64,000 nucleotides of DNA from Nocardia aurea (GTDB lineage Bacteria > Actinomycetota > Actinomycetes > Mycobacteriales > Mycobacteriaceae), in assembly GCF_003123685.1 (NCBI RefSeq), contig NZ_QCYJ01000084.1, positions 372,001-436,000 on the forward strand, written 5' to 3'. The translations under genes were made by a program, and so were the position numbers. This document shows positions 34,648 through 43,353 of the stretch, piece after piece. The notes beneath the pieces are model-generated. The model was not told where the DNA came from and made no database searches. It worked only from the letters and a program-made list of their open reading frames with translations. Within the stretch, counting starts at the first letter, position 1, and the number at the start of each line of letters is the position of its first letter.

Positions 34648-35307
34648 ATGGTCATGCCGAGCACGCCGTGCGGTGAGCGTCCCGACCTTCCCGAGTCCAT
34701 GACCTGGGAAGAGCTCGAGAAGTTGCCCGAGGAGATCGCCGCGCAGATCGAGCTGTGGGACGGCCGAGTCGTGTGGCTGCGGCGAGGCCCCGGAGAACAT
34801 CAGATGGCGATGCGCCGCTTGACTCACGAAATAGAACGCTGTGCGAGTGACGAGATGCTGTCGCATCCGCAACGGTGTTGGCGAGTGAACCTGGAGACCA
34901 ACGTCTTCTTCGGGTACACCGGCAAGTCCGACTTCGTGACACCGGACTTCATGATGCATCGTTGTCTTCCACCGGGTGCCGACGTTCGTGCGGCGGACAC
35001 GGTGTTGGTCGGCGAGGTGCTCTCACCGTCGAATACCCCGGCCGACATCGAAGCGAAAAAGGCGCGGTACGCGGGCGGCGGTATCCCCTCGTACTGGGAA
35101 GTCGACCTGCGACAGGACCTCACCGGTATCGGCGCTCTGCGCGCGTACGTTTTGGAGATCGGACATGCTGAGCTTCCGCCAGGTGTGCGCCCGCTCCGGA
35201 ACGCGAATTACCTTCTGGCTGGTGAGTGGACTCCCGATGCCGCGGCCGGGGTGTCGTTCCCCTATCCATTTTCGATAAATTTTCCCTGGTCGAAGCTGGT
35301 TTTCTGA
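34648..35307 (+). CDS. Uma2 (DUF820) family restriction-endonuclease-fold protein
   Basis: A 219-residue protein from ATG 34648. It has the Uma2 pattern: MTWEELEKLPEEIAAQIELW, HQMAMRRLTHEIERC, then the PD-(D/E)xK-like residues in VTPDFMM, VLVGEVLSPSN and DIEAKKARYAGGGIPSYWEV. Uma2 genes are common in actinobacteria and cyanobacteria, often near defence or mobile loci; activity is poorly known. TAGCAT ends 6 nt before the ATG, so the message may be leaderless. The gene is bracketed by two copies of a 144-bp hydrolase 3' end, a sign that it was inserted by a duplication-forming event. Confidence 0.85.
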   Translation: MVMPSTPCGERPDLPESMTWEELEKLPEEIAAQIELWDGRVVWLRRGPGEHQMAMRRLTHEIERCASDEMLSHPQRCWRVNLETNVFFGYTGKSDFVTPDFMMHRCLPPGADVRAADTVLVGEVLSPSNTPADIEAKKARYAGGGIPSYWEVDLRQDLTGIGALRAYVLEIGHAELPPGVRPLRNANYLLAGEWTPDAAAGVSFPYPFSINFPWSKLVF

Positions 35308-35309
35308 TA

Positions 35310-35453
35310 ATCGACGACCCCGCCCATCCGGTGTCGACCGCCGAGGCGCTGGTGGGTCTGCTGCCGAAGGCGACGATGGAGACCGCGCACACGCCGGACG
35401 ATCTCGCACGGTGGCCGAGCATCCTGTGCGAGGACGTGGCACGCCACAGGTAG
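35310..35453 (+). pseudogene. Duplicated 3' end of the upstream alpha/beta hydrolase gene
   Basis: These 144 bp are a near-exact copy of 34344-34487, including the stop codon, with a handful of substitutions (for example ATC to ACC in EIAHTPDD, giving ETAHTPDD). It lacks a start and the catalytic core. It begins 3 bp after the Uma2 stop. Confidence 0.9.
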
Positions 35454-35471
35454 GCCCGGCGCTCACCGGGC
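35454..35471 (+). terminator. Short hairpin after the duplicated fragment
   Basis: GCCCGG-CGCTCA-CCGGGC, a 6-bp stem, immediately after the stop of the duplicated hydrolase end. No U tract. Confidence 0.35.
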
Positions 35472-35852
35472 CACTTTCGCCTCTCCGGTAGAGCGACCGT
35501 TTCGTTGCGCTGGGAGCCGTGGGACGGGAACCCGGGCCTGTGCGGCATCACGCGAACGCCGAGAGATGGCGGGTGCAAATGCGGAAAATAACTGCTGTAA
35601 ACGCGGAAGAGAACGCCATACCAGCTGTATCGACGGCACACTCACCGGAATCGCTCACCGACGGCTGACGGCGGTGGATGACCGAGGAGCCGGTGGTGGT
35701 CCTCAATGAGGAAGGCGCATTCGTTGTTCCGCTCGATGCACTGTGGAAATCCTGACTGCGTATCCGTTCGACGCTCGTCCCGAAAGCCTGCCTAGGTCGG
35801 GGTTCTGGGGCCGTCCAGTCGGGTGAGGCTACGGCCTGACCCGCAAACGATG
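35472..35852. other. Intergenic region beside tRNA-Arg, two short frames
   Basis: No established gene. A 29-codon frame (35579-35668, MRKITAVNAEENAIPAVSTA ...) and a 25-codon frame (35678-35755, MTEEPVVVLNEEGAFVVPLD ...) are in the same register, separated by a TGA, and have lower G/C than their surroundings. They may be a decayed gene. Confidence 0.4.
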
Positions 35853-35925
35853 TGCCCTCGGCAGGATTCGAACCTGCGACACCCGCTTTAGGAGAGCGGT
35901 GCTCTATCCCCTGAGCTACGAAGGC
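35853..35925 (-). tRNA. tRNA-Arg (anticodon CCT)
   Basis: A 73-nt cloverleaf on the minus strand. The acceptor stem GCCTTCG pairs with CGAGGGC (one G-T pair), the D-arm contains AGCTCAGGGGATAGAGC, the anticodon loop is C-T-C-C-T-A-A (anticodon CCT, reading AGG), and the T-arm has GGTTCGAATCC. No CCA is encoded. Downstream sequence shows no attachment-site duplication that I can see. Confidence 0.95.
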
Positions 35926-36042
35926 TGGTCTGGTGGGACGACCGCAGTCTACCGGGTGCACCCGGTAGGAGCCGCATCGTGTCGGGCTCGGTGGGTGCGT
36001 GAGGGGTGGGGAGGGGTTGTGTGCAGGGGTTTTCGGGCGGGA

Positions 36043-36864
36043 TCAGAATCCGCCGTCGAAGCCTCCGCCGCCGTCGAAGCCTCCGCCGCCGTCGAAGCCG
36101 CCTCCGCCCCAGTCGCCGCCGGAACCGCCGTCCCAGCCGCCACCGGAGTCTGCGCCGGGATCGCCGCCTTGGTCGGGTCCGGGGTCGGAGCCGCCCGCGT
36201 CGAGGCCGTCCTGGTATCCCTCGCCGTATCCGCTCTCGAATCCCTGCGCTCCGTAGCCGACGCCGGACATGCCGGAGAAGAGGGAGGTGAAGAGGAGGGC
36301 GGAGCCGATGCCCCAGGCGCCCGCGACGAGGGCGGGTTGCCACCAGGGTTCGGAGTACCAGCCCGCGGGGACGGGGCGGCCGGCGACTCGGCCGCCGGGG
36401 TAGTAGTTGGGGGTGGAGCGGGAAGGGTTGGGGGAGGCGGCTATTCGGCGGCCGTCGTAGTCGATGACGCGGTCTTCGCTGACGGTGCCCGCGGCGGAGC
36501 GGCCTTCGAGTTCGGGGACGGTGGGGCCGGGGTCCATGCCCATCGCGGTGCGGGCGGCGCGGATGTAGTAGAGGCCCTCGATCGCGGTTTGCCTGGCGAG
36601 GCGGGCTTGGGTGGGGGTGCGGGACTGGTCGAGTTGGGAGCCTGCGGCGAGGTGGCGTTCGGAGGCGTCGACGAGGGCTTGCCGGGAGGCGTCGTCGGTG
36701 CCGGTGAGGTTGTAGATCTGGCCGCCGAGGCGTTCGTTGACCTGGCGGGCGTCGGCCAGTGCGTCGGCGAGTTCGGTCGCGGTGCGCTGCTGGGATCGGC
36801 GGGATACCACGATGAAAAGGGTGGCGACGACCGCGACGGCGAGGAGGAGGTACAGCCAGGTCAT
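36043..36864 (-). CDS. Membrane-anchored protein with Gly/Asp/Phe-rich repetitive tail
   Basis: A 273-residue protein. An N-terminal membrane helix (WLYLLLAVAVVATLFIVVS) is followed by a helical domain (ADARQVNERLGGQIYNL, then LARQTAIEGLYYIRAARTAM) of ~130 residues, a second hydrophobic stretch (ALVAGAWGIGSALLFTSLFS) and a C-terminal tail of GGGGFDG repeats encoded by a 15-18-bp repeat. Similar proteins of unknown function occur across Mycobacteriales. The helical part resembles the tail-anchored proteins sometimes annotated DUF1542; I cannot confirm that. Confidence 0.7.
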   Translation of the reverse strand: MTWLYLLLAVAVVATLFIVVSRRSQQRTATELADALADARQVNERLGGQIYNLTGTDDASRQALVDASERHLAAGSQLDQSRTPTQARLARQTAIEGLYYIRAARTAMGMDPGPTVPELEGRSAAGTVSEDRVIDYDGRRIAASPNPSRSTPNYYPGGRVAGRPVPAGWYSEPWWQPALVAGAWGIGSALLFTSLFSGMSGVGYGAQGFESGYGEGYQDGLDAGGSDPGPDQGGDPGADSGGGWDGGSGGDWGGGGFDGGGGFDGGGGFDGGF

Positions 36865-36940
36865 CGGCCTGCCTTCCGTCGGCGGATGCGAATATCCCCG
36901 AGTTTACCGGCGGATTGCTGAGACCCGGCTGAGCGGCGAA

Positions 36941-38413
36941 TCAGCGCAGTGCGCGTTCGCCTTTCGCCTCCACGTAATTCGCCGGATCGAAGGTCTTCGT
37001 CTTCCACCGGTAGAGCACGGTCGCGCCGGGCCAGTTGTTGGTGATTCGGCCGGAGGCGTTGCGGTACCAGCTGGAACAGAAATTCCAGGGGGTGTCCTTC
37101 AAACGACGCTGCAACCAGTCGTCCCATTGCTGTTCGGCGTCGGCGCGGGGGGCGAGGAAATGGCCGGTGCGGCCGGACAGGTACTGCACCGCCTGGCGGA
37201 TATAGCGGGCTTGGGATTCGAGCATGTAGATGATGGAACCGGAGCCGACATTGGTGTTCGGTCCGTACATCATGAACAGGTTCGGGAAGTTCGGCACGGT
37301 GACGCCGAGATAGGCGCGTGCGCCTTCGTCGCCCCAGACGTCGGTGAGTTTGCGTCCGCCGGTTCCGTAGATGTTCATCGGCGCGAGGAATTCGGTGCCT
37401 TTGAACCCGGTGCCGTAGACGATCACGTCGACGGGGTGTTCCACGCCGTCGACGGTGCGGATGCCGGTGGGGGTCACGGCCTCGATCGCGGTGGTCTCGA
37501 CGGTGACGTTCGGCTGGGCGAGCGCGGGGAAGTATTCGTTGGAGAACAGTCCGCGTTTGCAGCCCGCGGCGTAGTCGGGGGTGAGTTTCGCGCGGAGTTC
37601 GGGATCGAGGACCTGTTTGGCGCGGTGCCGGTCGGCGAGGGCGATGACCGGGTTCTTCAGCGCGGGGATATCGGTCAGGGCCAGGGCGAGGAATTCGAAC
37701 AGCGACCAGATCGCGAGGCGTTCGGCGAGCCGGGCGGGCGGCACGTATTTGAACAACTTCTTGTGCGCGGCACTGTATTCGGTGTCGAATTTCGGCAGGA
37801 TCCAGGCCGCGGACCGCTGGAACAGGGTGAGGTGTTCGACCTGCGGCTGGATACGCGGAATGTATTGGATCGCACTGGCTCCGGTGCCGATGCAGGCCAC
37901 TCGTTTACCGGTGAGGTCGACGTCGTGGTCCCATTCGGCGGAATGGAAGGCCGCGCCGCGGAAGGTGTCGATACCGGGCAGGTTCGGCATGGCGGGGCGT
38001 GAGAGCTGGCCGACGGCGGGAATGAGGATGTCGGCGGTGAGGGTCGCGCCGTCGCCGGTGGTGATATGCCAGCGGCCGGTCTTCTCGTCGAATTCGGCGT
38101 CGGTGACCTCGGTGCCGAAGCGGACGAAACTCGGCAGATCGTGCTTTTCGGCGACCGTCCGCATATAGGCGTGGATATCGGCCTGCTCGGAGAACCGCCG
38201 CGGCCAATCGGACTTCGGCTCGTACGACCAGGAGTACAGCGGTGAAGGCACGTCGCAGGCGGCGCCGGGATAGGTGTTCTCGCGCCAGACTCCACCGAGA
38301 TCGGCTGCCTTCTCCAGGATGGTGAAGTTGTGCAGACCGGCTCGCCGGAGCTCGAGTGCCATTCCGAGTCCGGCGAATCCGGCGCCGATGATGATGATGG
38401 ACGGCTCTGTCAT
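36941..38413 (-). CDS. Flavin-containing monooxygenase, Baeyer-Villiger type (second paralogue)
   Basis: A 490-residue protein, clearly paralogous to the one at 2686-4176. FAD motif GAGFAG near residue 10, ENTYPGAACDVPSPLYSWSY, the fingerprint FRGAAFHSAEW near residues 150-160 followed by DHD, and GTGASA near 175. The C-terminus includes NLFMMYGPNTNVGSGS, a shared feature of this subgroup. Probably NADPH-dependent oxygenation of a ketone, or hydroxylation. It has no adjacent regulator. Confidence 0.88.
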   Translation of the reverse strand: MTEPSIIIIGAGFAGLGMALELRRAGLHNFTILEKAADLGGVWRENTYPGAACDVPSPLYSWSYEPKSDWPRRFSEQADIHAYMRTVAEKHDLPSFVRFGTEVTDAEFDEKTGRWHITTGDGATLTADILIPAVGQLSRPAMPNLPGIDTFRGAAFHSAEWDHDVDLTGKRVACIGTGASAIQYIPRIQPQVEHLTLFQRSAAWILPKFDTEYSAAHKKLFKYVPPARLAERLAIWSLFEFLALALTDIPALKNPVIALADRHRAKQVLDPELRAKLTPDYAAGCKRGLFSNEYFPALAQPNVTVETTAIEAVTPTGIRTVDGVEHPVDVIVYGTGFKGTEFLAPMNIYGTGGRKLTDVWGDEGARAYLGVTVPNFPNLFMMYGPNTNVGSGSIIYMLESQARYIRQAVQYLSGRTGHFLAPRADAEQQWDDWLQRRLKDTPWNFCSSWYRNASGRITNNWPGATVLYRWKTKTFDPANYVEAKGERALR

Positions 38414-38582
38414 GTTTCGAGCCTAGAACGCCGTCCCCCGGGTTGCCGAGAGAACGGCGGACATCAAATCGATATTTTCGGCCATCCGTCGGTCAGAGGT
38501 GCGGTGCGGCCTTCAGCACGTCGACGGCCTGCGCGACCGCCACGCGGGCGGCATCGATCAGGACATCGGGCCAGGCGTGAAC

Positions 38583-39725
38583 TCAGCTGGCGGCGAGACC
38601 CCTGGCGATGACGAGGCGCTGGATCTGGTTGGTGCCCTCGAAGATCTGCATGACCTTGGCCTCGCGCATATAGCGCTCGACCGGGAAGTCCTGGGTGTAG
38701 CCGTATCCGCCGAAGACCTGCACGGCGTCGGTGGTGACCTTCATCGCGGCGTCGGTGGCGATCAGTTTGGCGACGCTGGCCTGGCGGGAGTAGGGCAGTC
38801 CGGCGTCGCGCCTGCGCGCGGCGTCGAGGTAGGTGGCCCGCGCGGAATCCACGGCGGCGGCCATATCGGCGAGCAGGAAGCCCAGGCCCTGGTGGTCGAT
38901 GATGTTGCGGCCGAACGCCTCCCGCTCCTTGGCGTAGGCGACGGCGTCGTCGAGGGCGCGCTGGGCCAGGCCGGTCGCGACCGCGGCGATGCCGAGCCTG
39001 CCGGAATCGAGGGCGCTGAAGGCGATGGTGAGGCCCTGGCCCTCGGCGCCGACCAGGCGTTCGGCGGGGATGAACGCGTCGTCGTAGGCGGCGGTGGTGG
39101 TCGGGATGCCGCGCAGGCCCATCTTCTCCTCGGGCTTGCCGAAGCTCAGGCCCTCGGTGTCCTTGGGGACGAGGAAGCAGGAGATGCCCTTGGAACCCTC
39201 GCCGGTGCGCGCGAACAGGGTGTAGAAGTCGGCGCGGCCGCCGTTGGTGATCCACGCCTTCGAGCCGGTGATGCGGTATCCGCCGTCGACCTTGGTGGCG
39301 CGGCAGCGCAGCGCGGCGGCGTCGGAGCCGGCGTGCGGCTCGGAAAGGCTGTAGGCGCCGATGGTTTCGCCCGAGAGCATGTCGCCGAGCCAGCGCCCCT
39401 GCTGTTCCTCGGTGCCGAAGGCGTAGAGCGGATGACACGACAGGCTGTGCACACTCACCGCTACCGCGACCGCGGCCCAGCGGCTCGCCAATTCCTCCAG
39501 CACCTGGAGGTAGACCTCGTAGGGCTGCGCGCCGCCGCCGAACTCCTCCGGATACGGCAGGCTCAGCAGCCCGGCCGCGCCGAGCGCGGGGAAGACGCCC
39601 TCGGGAAAGGTGCCGGTCTTCTCACTGTCGACGACCCGCGGTTCGAGCACTTTGTCGGCGATATCGCGGGTCAGCTCGATGAGATCCCGGGACTCCTCTG
39701 TCGGCAGCATCCGATCAACTGGCAT
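38583..39725 (-). CDS. Acyl-CoA dehydrogenase
   Basis: A 380-residue FAD enzyme starting at ATG 39725. Motifs include AYSLSEPHAGSDAAALRCRA, the flavin-binding ITGSKAWITNGGRADFYTLF, REAFGRNIIDHQGLGF and the catalytic-base region VQVFGGYGYTQDFPVER, ending MREAKVMQIFEGTNQIQRLV with the catalytic Glu in FEGTNQ. Chain-length preference is not readable, though Glu in this position is typical of short- and branched-chain enzymes. Past the stop codon the same frame stays open for 29 codons. It lies divergent from the ArsR/CDF pair. Confidence 0.92.
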   Translation of the reverse strand: MPVDRMLPTEESRDLIELTRDIADKVLEPRVVDSEKTGTFPEGVFPALGAAGLLSLPYPEEFGGGAQPYEVYLQVLEELASRWAAVAVAVSVHSLSCHPLYAFGTEEQQGRWLGDMLSGETIGAYSLSEPHAGSDAAALRCRATKVDGGYRITGSKAWITNGGRADFYTLFARTGEGSKGISCFLVPKDTEGLSFGKPEEKMGLRGIPTTTAAYDDAFIPAERLVGAEGQGLTIAFSALDSGRLGIAAVATGLAQRALDDAVAYAKEREAFGRNIIDHQGLGFLLADMAAAVDSARATYLDAARRRDAGLPYSRQASVAKLIATDAAMKVTTDAVQVFGGYGYTQDFPVERYMREAKVMQIFEGTNQIQRLVIARGLAAS

Positions 39726-39836
39726 TCCCTTGTTCTACCGGTTGTCCTGCGCGGACGGTAGGGCGACCCCAGTTAGTGGCTATTAACTGATTGTTTTCTG
39801 CCGGAAGCGGGACTGGGCAGGCCGTCGGGATCGATC

Positions 39837-39861
39837 TATTATCTGCGTATGAATGCAGATA
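39837..39861 (+). promoter_or_regulatory. ArsR-family operator overlapping the promoter and start codon
   Basis: TATCTGC (39840-39846) and GCAGATA (39855-39861) are perfect 7-bp arms around GTATGAAT, which contains the ATG at 39849. TATTAT (39837-39842) is a -10 box whose start point would be that ATG. The regulator thus probably binds across its own transcription start. Confidence 0.6.
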
Positions 39862-40241
39862 GTGGAGTATCGCGGCCTCCGCTGGCAGAAGACCAGGTGG
39901 GACTGGTCGTCGAGGTTTTCCGGATGCTGGCCGACCCGACCAGGGTGCGCATCCTGTGGGCACTGGTCGAGCGTGAACTCTCGGTCAACGATCTCGCGGG
40001 GCAGGTCGGCAAACCCGCGCCGTCGGTGTCGCAGCACCTCGCGAAACTGCGTATGGCCCGGCTGGTCCGACCGCGCCGGGCGGGTACGACCATCTACTAC
40101 AGCCTGGAGAACGAGCACATTCTGCGGCTGGTGGTCGACGCGGTGCACAACGCCGAACACGCGGGGCCGGGGGTGCCGTCGCACCATCGCGCGGCCGCGC
40201 TCCGGGCCGTGCCGGATCGGGATCGCGAGGTTTCGGAATGA
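39849..40241 (+). CDS. ArsR/SmtB-family metal-sensing repressor
   Basis: A 130-residue winged-helix protein: RMLADPTRVRILWALVEREL, then SVNDLAGQVGKPAPSVSQHL as recognition helix and RRAGTTIYYSLENEHIL as wing. The C-terminal helix carries H90, D97, H100 and H104, close to the alpha5 zinc/nickel site of CzrA/NmtR, though the first ligand position is Asn. It overlaps by 4 nt a CDF efflux transporter, the standard partner of CzrA-type zinc sensors. The message is probably leaderless. Confidence 0.87.
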   Translation: MNADSGVSRPPLAEDQVGLVVEVFRMLADPTRVRILWALVERELSVNDLAGQVGKPAPSVSQHLAKLRMARLVRPRRAGTTIYYSLENEHILRLVVDAVHNAEHAGPGVPSHHRAAALRAVPDRDREVSE

Positions 40242-41323
40242 ACCCGGGAAAACCGCCGGTCGGCGGTGAGGATTCGCGACCGGAGGGAGAGGCGCACGGT
40301 CGCGACCTTGACCAGCCGGCGCACAGCCACGGCGGGCATCATGCCCATGCTGGTCAGGGGCATCACAGCCACGATCACCCGCACGGGGTCCGTGGCATCC
40401 TGCGCGAGATCTTCGTACCGCATTCCCACGACCCGGCCGACAAGGTGGATGACGCGCTGGAGGCGGGGTCGATCGGGATCAGAGCGGTGAAGATCAGCCT
40501 CGCCGTGCTCGGATGCACCGCGATGCTCCAGGTCGTCGTCGTGGTGGTCTCGGGTTCGGTGGCGCTGGCGGCGGACACGATCCACAACTTCTCCGACGCG
40601 CTGACCGCCGTACCGCTGTGGATCGCCTTCGTGCTGGGGCGGCGCGCCGCGACCCGTCGCTATACCTACGGTTTCGGCCGGGCCGAGGATCTGGCCGGAC
40701 TCTTCGTGGTCGGCATGATCGCACTGTCGGCGCTGATCGCGGGGTACGAGGCGGTGCGTCGGTTGATCGATCCGGTGCCGATCCAGCATCTCGGCGCGGT
40801 GGCGGCGGCCGGGGTGATCGGATTCCTCGGGAACGAGACGGTCGCGCTGTATCGGATCAGGGTGGGGCGGCGGATCGGTTCGGCGGCCCTGGTCGCCGAC
40901 GGGCTACACGCCAGGACCGACGGGTTCACCTCGCTCGCGGTGCTGTTCGGCGCGGGCGGGGTCGCGCTCGGCTTCCCGCTCGCCGATCCGCTCGTCGGCC
41001 TGCTCATCACCGTCGCGATCCTCGCGGTTCTGCGGATCGCGGCGCGTGATGTATTCCGGCGGCTGATGGACGGGGTCGAACCGGCCCTGGTCTCGTCTGC
41101 CGAGCGCGCGCTGGCGGGTTCTTCGGGTGTTCTCGGTGTGCGCAGCCTGCGAATGCGCTGGATCGGGCATCGGTTGCACGCCGATGTGGAATTGGATATC
41201 GCCTCCACCATCACCCTGGCCGAGGCCCACAGACTGGCGCACGAGGCCGAGCACACTCTTGTCCATGTCGTCCCGCGACTGGATACCGCGGTGGTCCACG
41301 CCTATCCGGCGCACGCGTCGTGA
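40238..41323 (+). CDS. CDF-family divalent cation efflux transporter
   Basis: A 361-residue protein overlapping the arsR-type stop. Residues 1-65 are His-rich (HSHGGHHAHAGQGHHSHDHP). Six membrane helices follow, with the transport-site residues D113-x2-H116-x3-D120 (ADTIHNFSD) and H224-x3-D228 (GLHARTD). The cytoplasmic C-terminal domain has HRLHADVELDIASTITLAEA and RLDTAVVHAYP. It exchanges Zn2+, Co2+ or similar for H+. The His-rich start and the sensor suggest zinc, but the site is also compatible with cobalt, nickel or manganese. Confidence 0.88.
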   Translation: MNPGKPPVGGEDSRPEGEAHGRDLDQPAHSHGGHHAHAGQGHHSHDHPHGVRGILREIFVPHSHDPADKVDDALEAGSIGIRAVKISLAVLGCTAMLQVVVVVVSGSVALAADTIHNFSDALTAVPLWIAFVLGRRAATRRYTYGFGRAEDLAGLFVVGMIALSALIAGYEAVRRLIDPVPIQHLGAVAAAGVIGFLGNETVALYRIRVGRRIGSAALVADGLHARTDGFTSLAVLFGAGGVALGFPLADPLVGLLITVAILAVLRIAARDVFRRLMDGVEPALVSSAERALAGSSGVLGVRSLRMRWIGHRLHADVELDIASTITLAEAHRLAHEAEHTLVHVVPRLDTAVVHAYPAHAS

Positions 41324-41470
41324 AGTTCGGGCCGGGTTCTCGCGACCACGGCCGGTTGAAGCTTCATCAATGGGACAATTCCGCTTAGGCCGCTGGGCGA
41401 TTGCTACTTGTGGGTAGCATTCTCCGGTGTGATGTGGCTCATGTCGGCCACCGAGGATAAAGGAGTTCCC

Positions 41471-43117
41471 ATGTTGAGCACCATGCAGGACGAGCCGTTA
41501 TCGCTGGCGACGCTGTTGAAATACGCGTCCACGTTCCAGGGCGACAGCACGGTGTCCACATGGACCGGAACCGGCGTGCGCACCATGACCTACCGCGAAC
41601 TCGGCGCGGAGGCCGCGCGGCTGGCGAACGCGCTGCGCGGGCTCGGCATCGGCGTCGGTGACCGGGTCGCGACCTTCATGTGGAACAACAACGAGCACAT
41701 GGTCGCCTACATCGCGGCGCCCGCCATGGGCGCGGTGCTGCACGCCCTCAATATCCGGCTGTTCCCCGAGCAGTTGGTCTACGTGGCCAACCACGCCGAG
41801 GACCAGGTGGTCATCGTGGACGGCACGCTGCTGCCGATGTTCGCCCAGTACCTGCCGAATCTGAAGACGGTGCGCCACGTCATCGTTGCCAACGGCGACG
41901 CCGCCGCACTGGAGGCGCCCGAGGGCGTGCGGGTGCACTCCTACACCGAACTCCTTGCCGCGCAGTCCGATACCTACGACTACCCGGTGATCGACGAACG
42001 GTCGGCGGCGGCCATGTGTTACACCTCGGGCACCACCGGCGACCCCAAGGGCGTGGTGTATTCGCACCGGTCCAACTGGCTGCACGCCATGCAGGTGATC
42101 TCGCCCAACAGCATGGGCTTCACCGAGGCGGACACCGTGCTCGCCATCGTCCCGCTGTTCCACGCGAACGCCTGGGGTCTGCCCTACGCCGCGTTGATGT
42201 CGGGCGCGAATGTGCTGATGCCAGACCGTTTCCTGCAACCCGGCCCGCTGCTGGAACTGATGGAATCGGAGAAGCCGACCTTCGCGGCGGCCGTGCCGAC
42301 CATCTGGGGCGGCGTGCTGGCGGGTCTGGAAGCGAAACCGCAGGACATCAGCCACCTTCGCACCGTCGTGGTCGGCGGTTCGGCGGTCCCGCCCGCGATG
42401 ATGCAGGCCTTCGAACAGCGTCACGGCGTGCGCATCCTGCACGCCTGGGGCATGACCGAGACCTCGCCGCTCGGCAGCGTCGCGCACCCGCCGTCGGGGG
42501 TGACCGGCGAGGAGGAATGGGAGTACCGCTTCACCCAGGGCCGATTCCCGGCGACCGTGCAGGCGCGCCTGGTCGACGACGAGGGCAAGGTGGTGCCCAA
42601 CGACGGAGAGTCGCTGGGTGAGTTGGAGGTTCGCGGCCCGTGGATCACCGGCTCCTACTACTCGCCGGAGGGCGCGACGATCGACCCGGACAAGTTCGAC
42701 GACGGCTGGCTGCGCACCGGCGACGTCGGCAAGATCACCCCGAACGGCTACCTGACACTGGTCGACCGCTCCAAGGACGTCATCAAGTCCGGCGGTGAGT
42801 GGATCTCCTCGGTGGATCTGGAGAACGCCGTGATGGGGCATCCCTCGGTCGCCGAGGCGGCGGTGATCGGTGTGCCGGACGAGAAATGGGACGAGCGCCC
42901 GCTGGTCGCGATCGTGCTCAAGGAAGGCGCGGAGCCGGGGGAGGGGCAAGCCACCGAACTGCGTGACTTCCTGTCCGGGAAATTCGCCAAATGGCAGCTG
43001 CCGGAACGCTGGACCTTCATCGCGGAGGTACCCAAGACCAGTGTCGGCAAATTCGACAAGAAGCGGCTGCGCGCCCAGTTCGCCGACGGCGATCTGACTG
43101 TCACGACACTGAGCTGA
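41471..43117 (+). CDS. Fatty-acid acyl-CoA ligase (FadD-type)
   Basis: From ATG 41471, with AAAGGAG 5 nt upstream, the protein has 548 residues. ANL-superfamily motifs: [20 protein letters not shown] (P-loop), [31 protein letters not shown] and [15 protein letters not shown], with the adenylation lysine in [13 protein letters not shown]. It activates a medium- or long-chain acid to acyl-AMP and then to the CoA ester. It has no carrier domain and is not linked to the NRPS genes. Its stop codon is the start of a 14-bp repeat array. Confidence 0.92.
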   Translation: MLSTMQDEPLSLATLLKYASTFQGDSTVSTWTGTGVRTMTYRELGAEAARLANALRGLGIGVGDRVATFMWNNNEHMVAYIAAPAMGAVLHALNIRLFPEQLVYVANHAEDQVVIVDGTLLPMFAQYLPNLKTVRHVIVANGDAAALEAPEGVRVHSYTELLAAQSDTYDYPVIDERSAAAMCYTSGTTGDPKGVVYSHRSNWLHAMQVISPNSMGFTEADTVLAIVPLFHANAWGLPYAALMSGANVLMPDRFLQPGPLLELMESEKPTFAAAVPTIWGGVLAGLEAKPQDISHLRTVVVGGSAVPPAMMQAFEQRHGVRILHAWGMTETSPLGSVAHPPSGVTGEEEWEYRFTQGRFPATVQARLVDDEGKVVPNDGESLGELEVRGPWITGSYYSPEGATIDPDKFDDGWLRTGDVGKITPNGYLTLVDRSKDVIKSGGEWISSVDLENAVMGHPSVAEAAVIGVPDEKWDERPLVAIVLKEGAEPGEGQATELRDFLSGKFAKWQLPERWTFIAEVPKTSVGKFDKKRLRAQFADGDLTVTTLS

Positions 43118-43248
43118 GGCGCTGAGTCGAGGCCAGTGAGCTGAGGCCGCTGAGCTGAGGCCGCTGAGCTCAGCCCACGGAGTCGAGGCCGCTGAGTCGA
43201 GACCGCGGAATCGAGACCGCGGAATCGAGTCGGCGGAATCGAGAACGC
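43115..43248. repeat. 14-bp tandem repeat array (nine units)
   Basis: Units are read from 43129 as GAGGCCAGTGAGCT, GAGGCCGCTGAGCT twice, CAGCCCACGGAGTC, GAGGCCGCTGAGTC, GAGACCGCGGAATC twice and GAGTCGGCGGAATC, each exactly 14 bp, preceded by a 14-bp unit with one indel that starts at the TGA stop codon of the acyl-CoA ligase gene. Non-coding. Confidence 0.88.
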
Positions 43249-43251
43249 TAC

Positions 43252-43300
43252 CGCGACGGGCGCGGAATCCGGGACTACACCGGATTCCGCGCCCGTCGTG
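43252..43300. terminator. Very strong bidirectional terminator hairpin
   Basis: CGACGGGCGCGGAATCCGG (43254-43272) pairs perfectly with CCGGATTCCGCGCCCGTCG (43280-43298) around a 7-nt loop; a G-T and a C-G pair extend it. It separates the plus-strand ligase gene from the convergent minus-strand gene. Confidence 0.9.
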
Positions 43301-43353
43301 TTGCGGCCCCTGCCTCGGGACGGATGCCGGACTGCCCTCTCAGGAGAGAGGAA

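Noticed and set aside
35853..35925. Attachment site of an integrated element at tRNA-Arg
   Set aside because: No second copy of the tRNA 3' end and no integrase gene were seen in the window.
35548..35961. A 137-codon minus-strand frame containing VAQGIEHRSPKAGVAGSNPA
   Set aside because: That motif is the well-known spurious translation of a tRNA gene, here tRNA-Arg(CCT).
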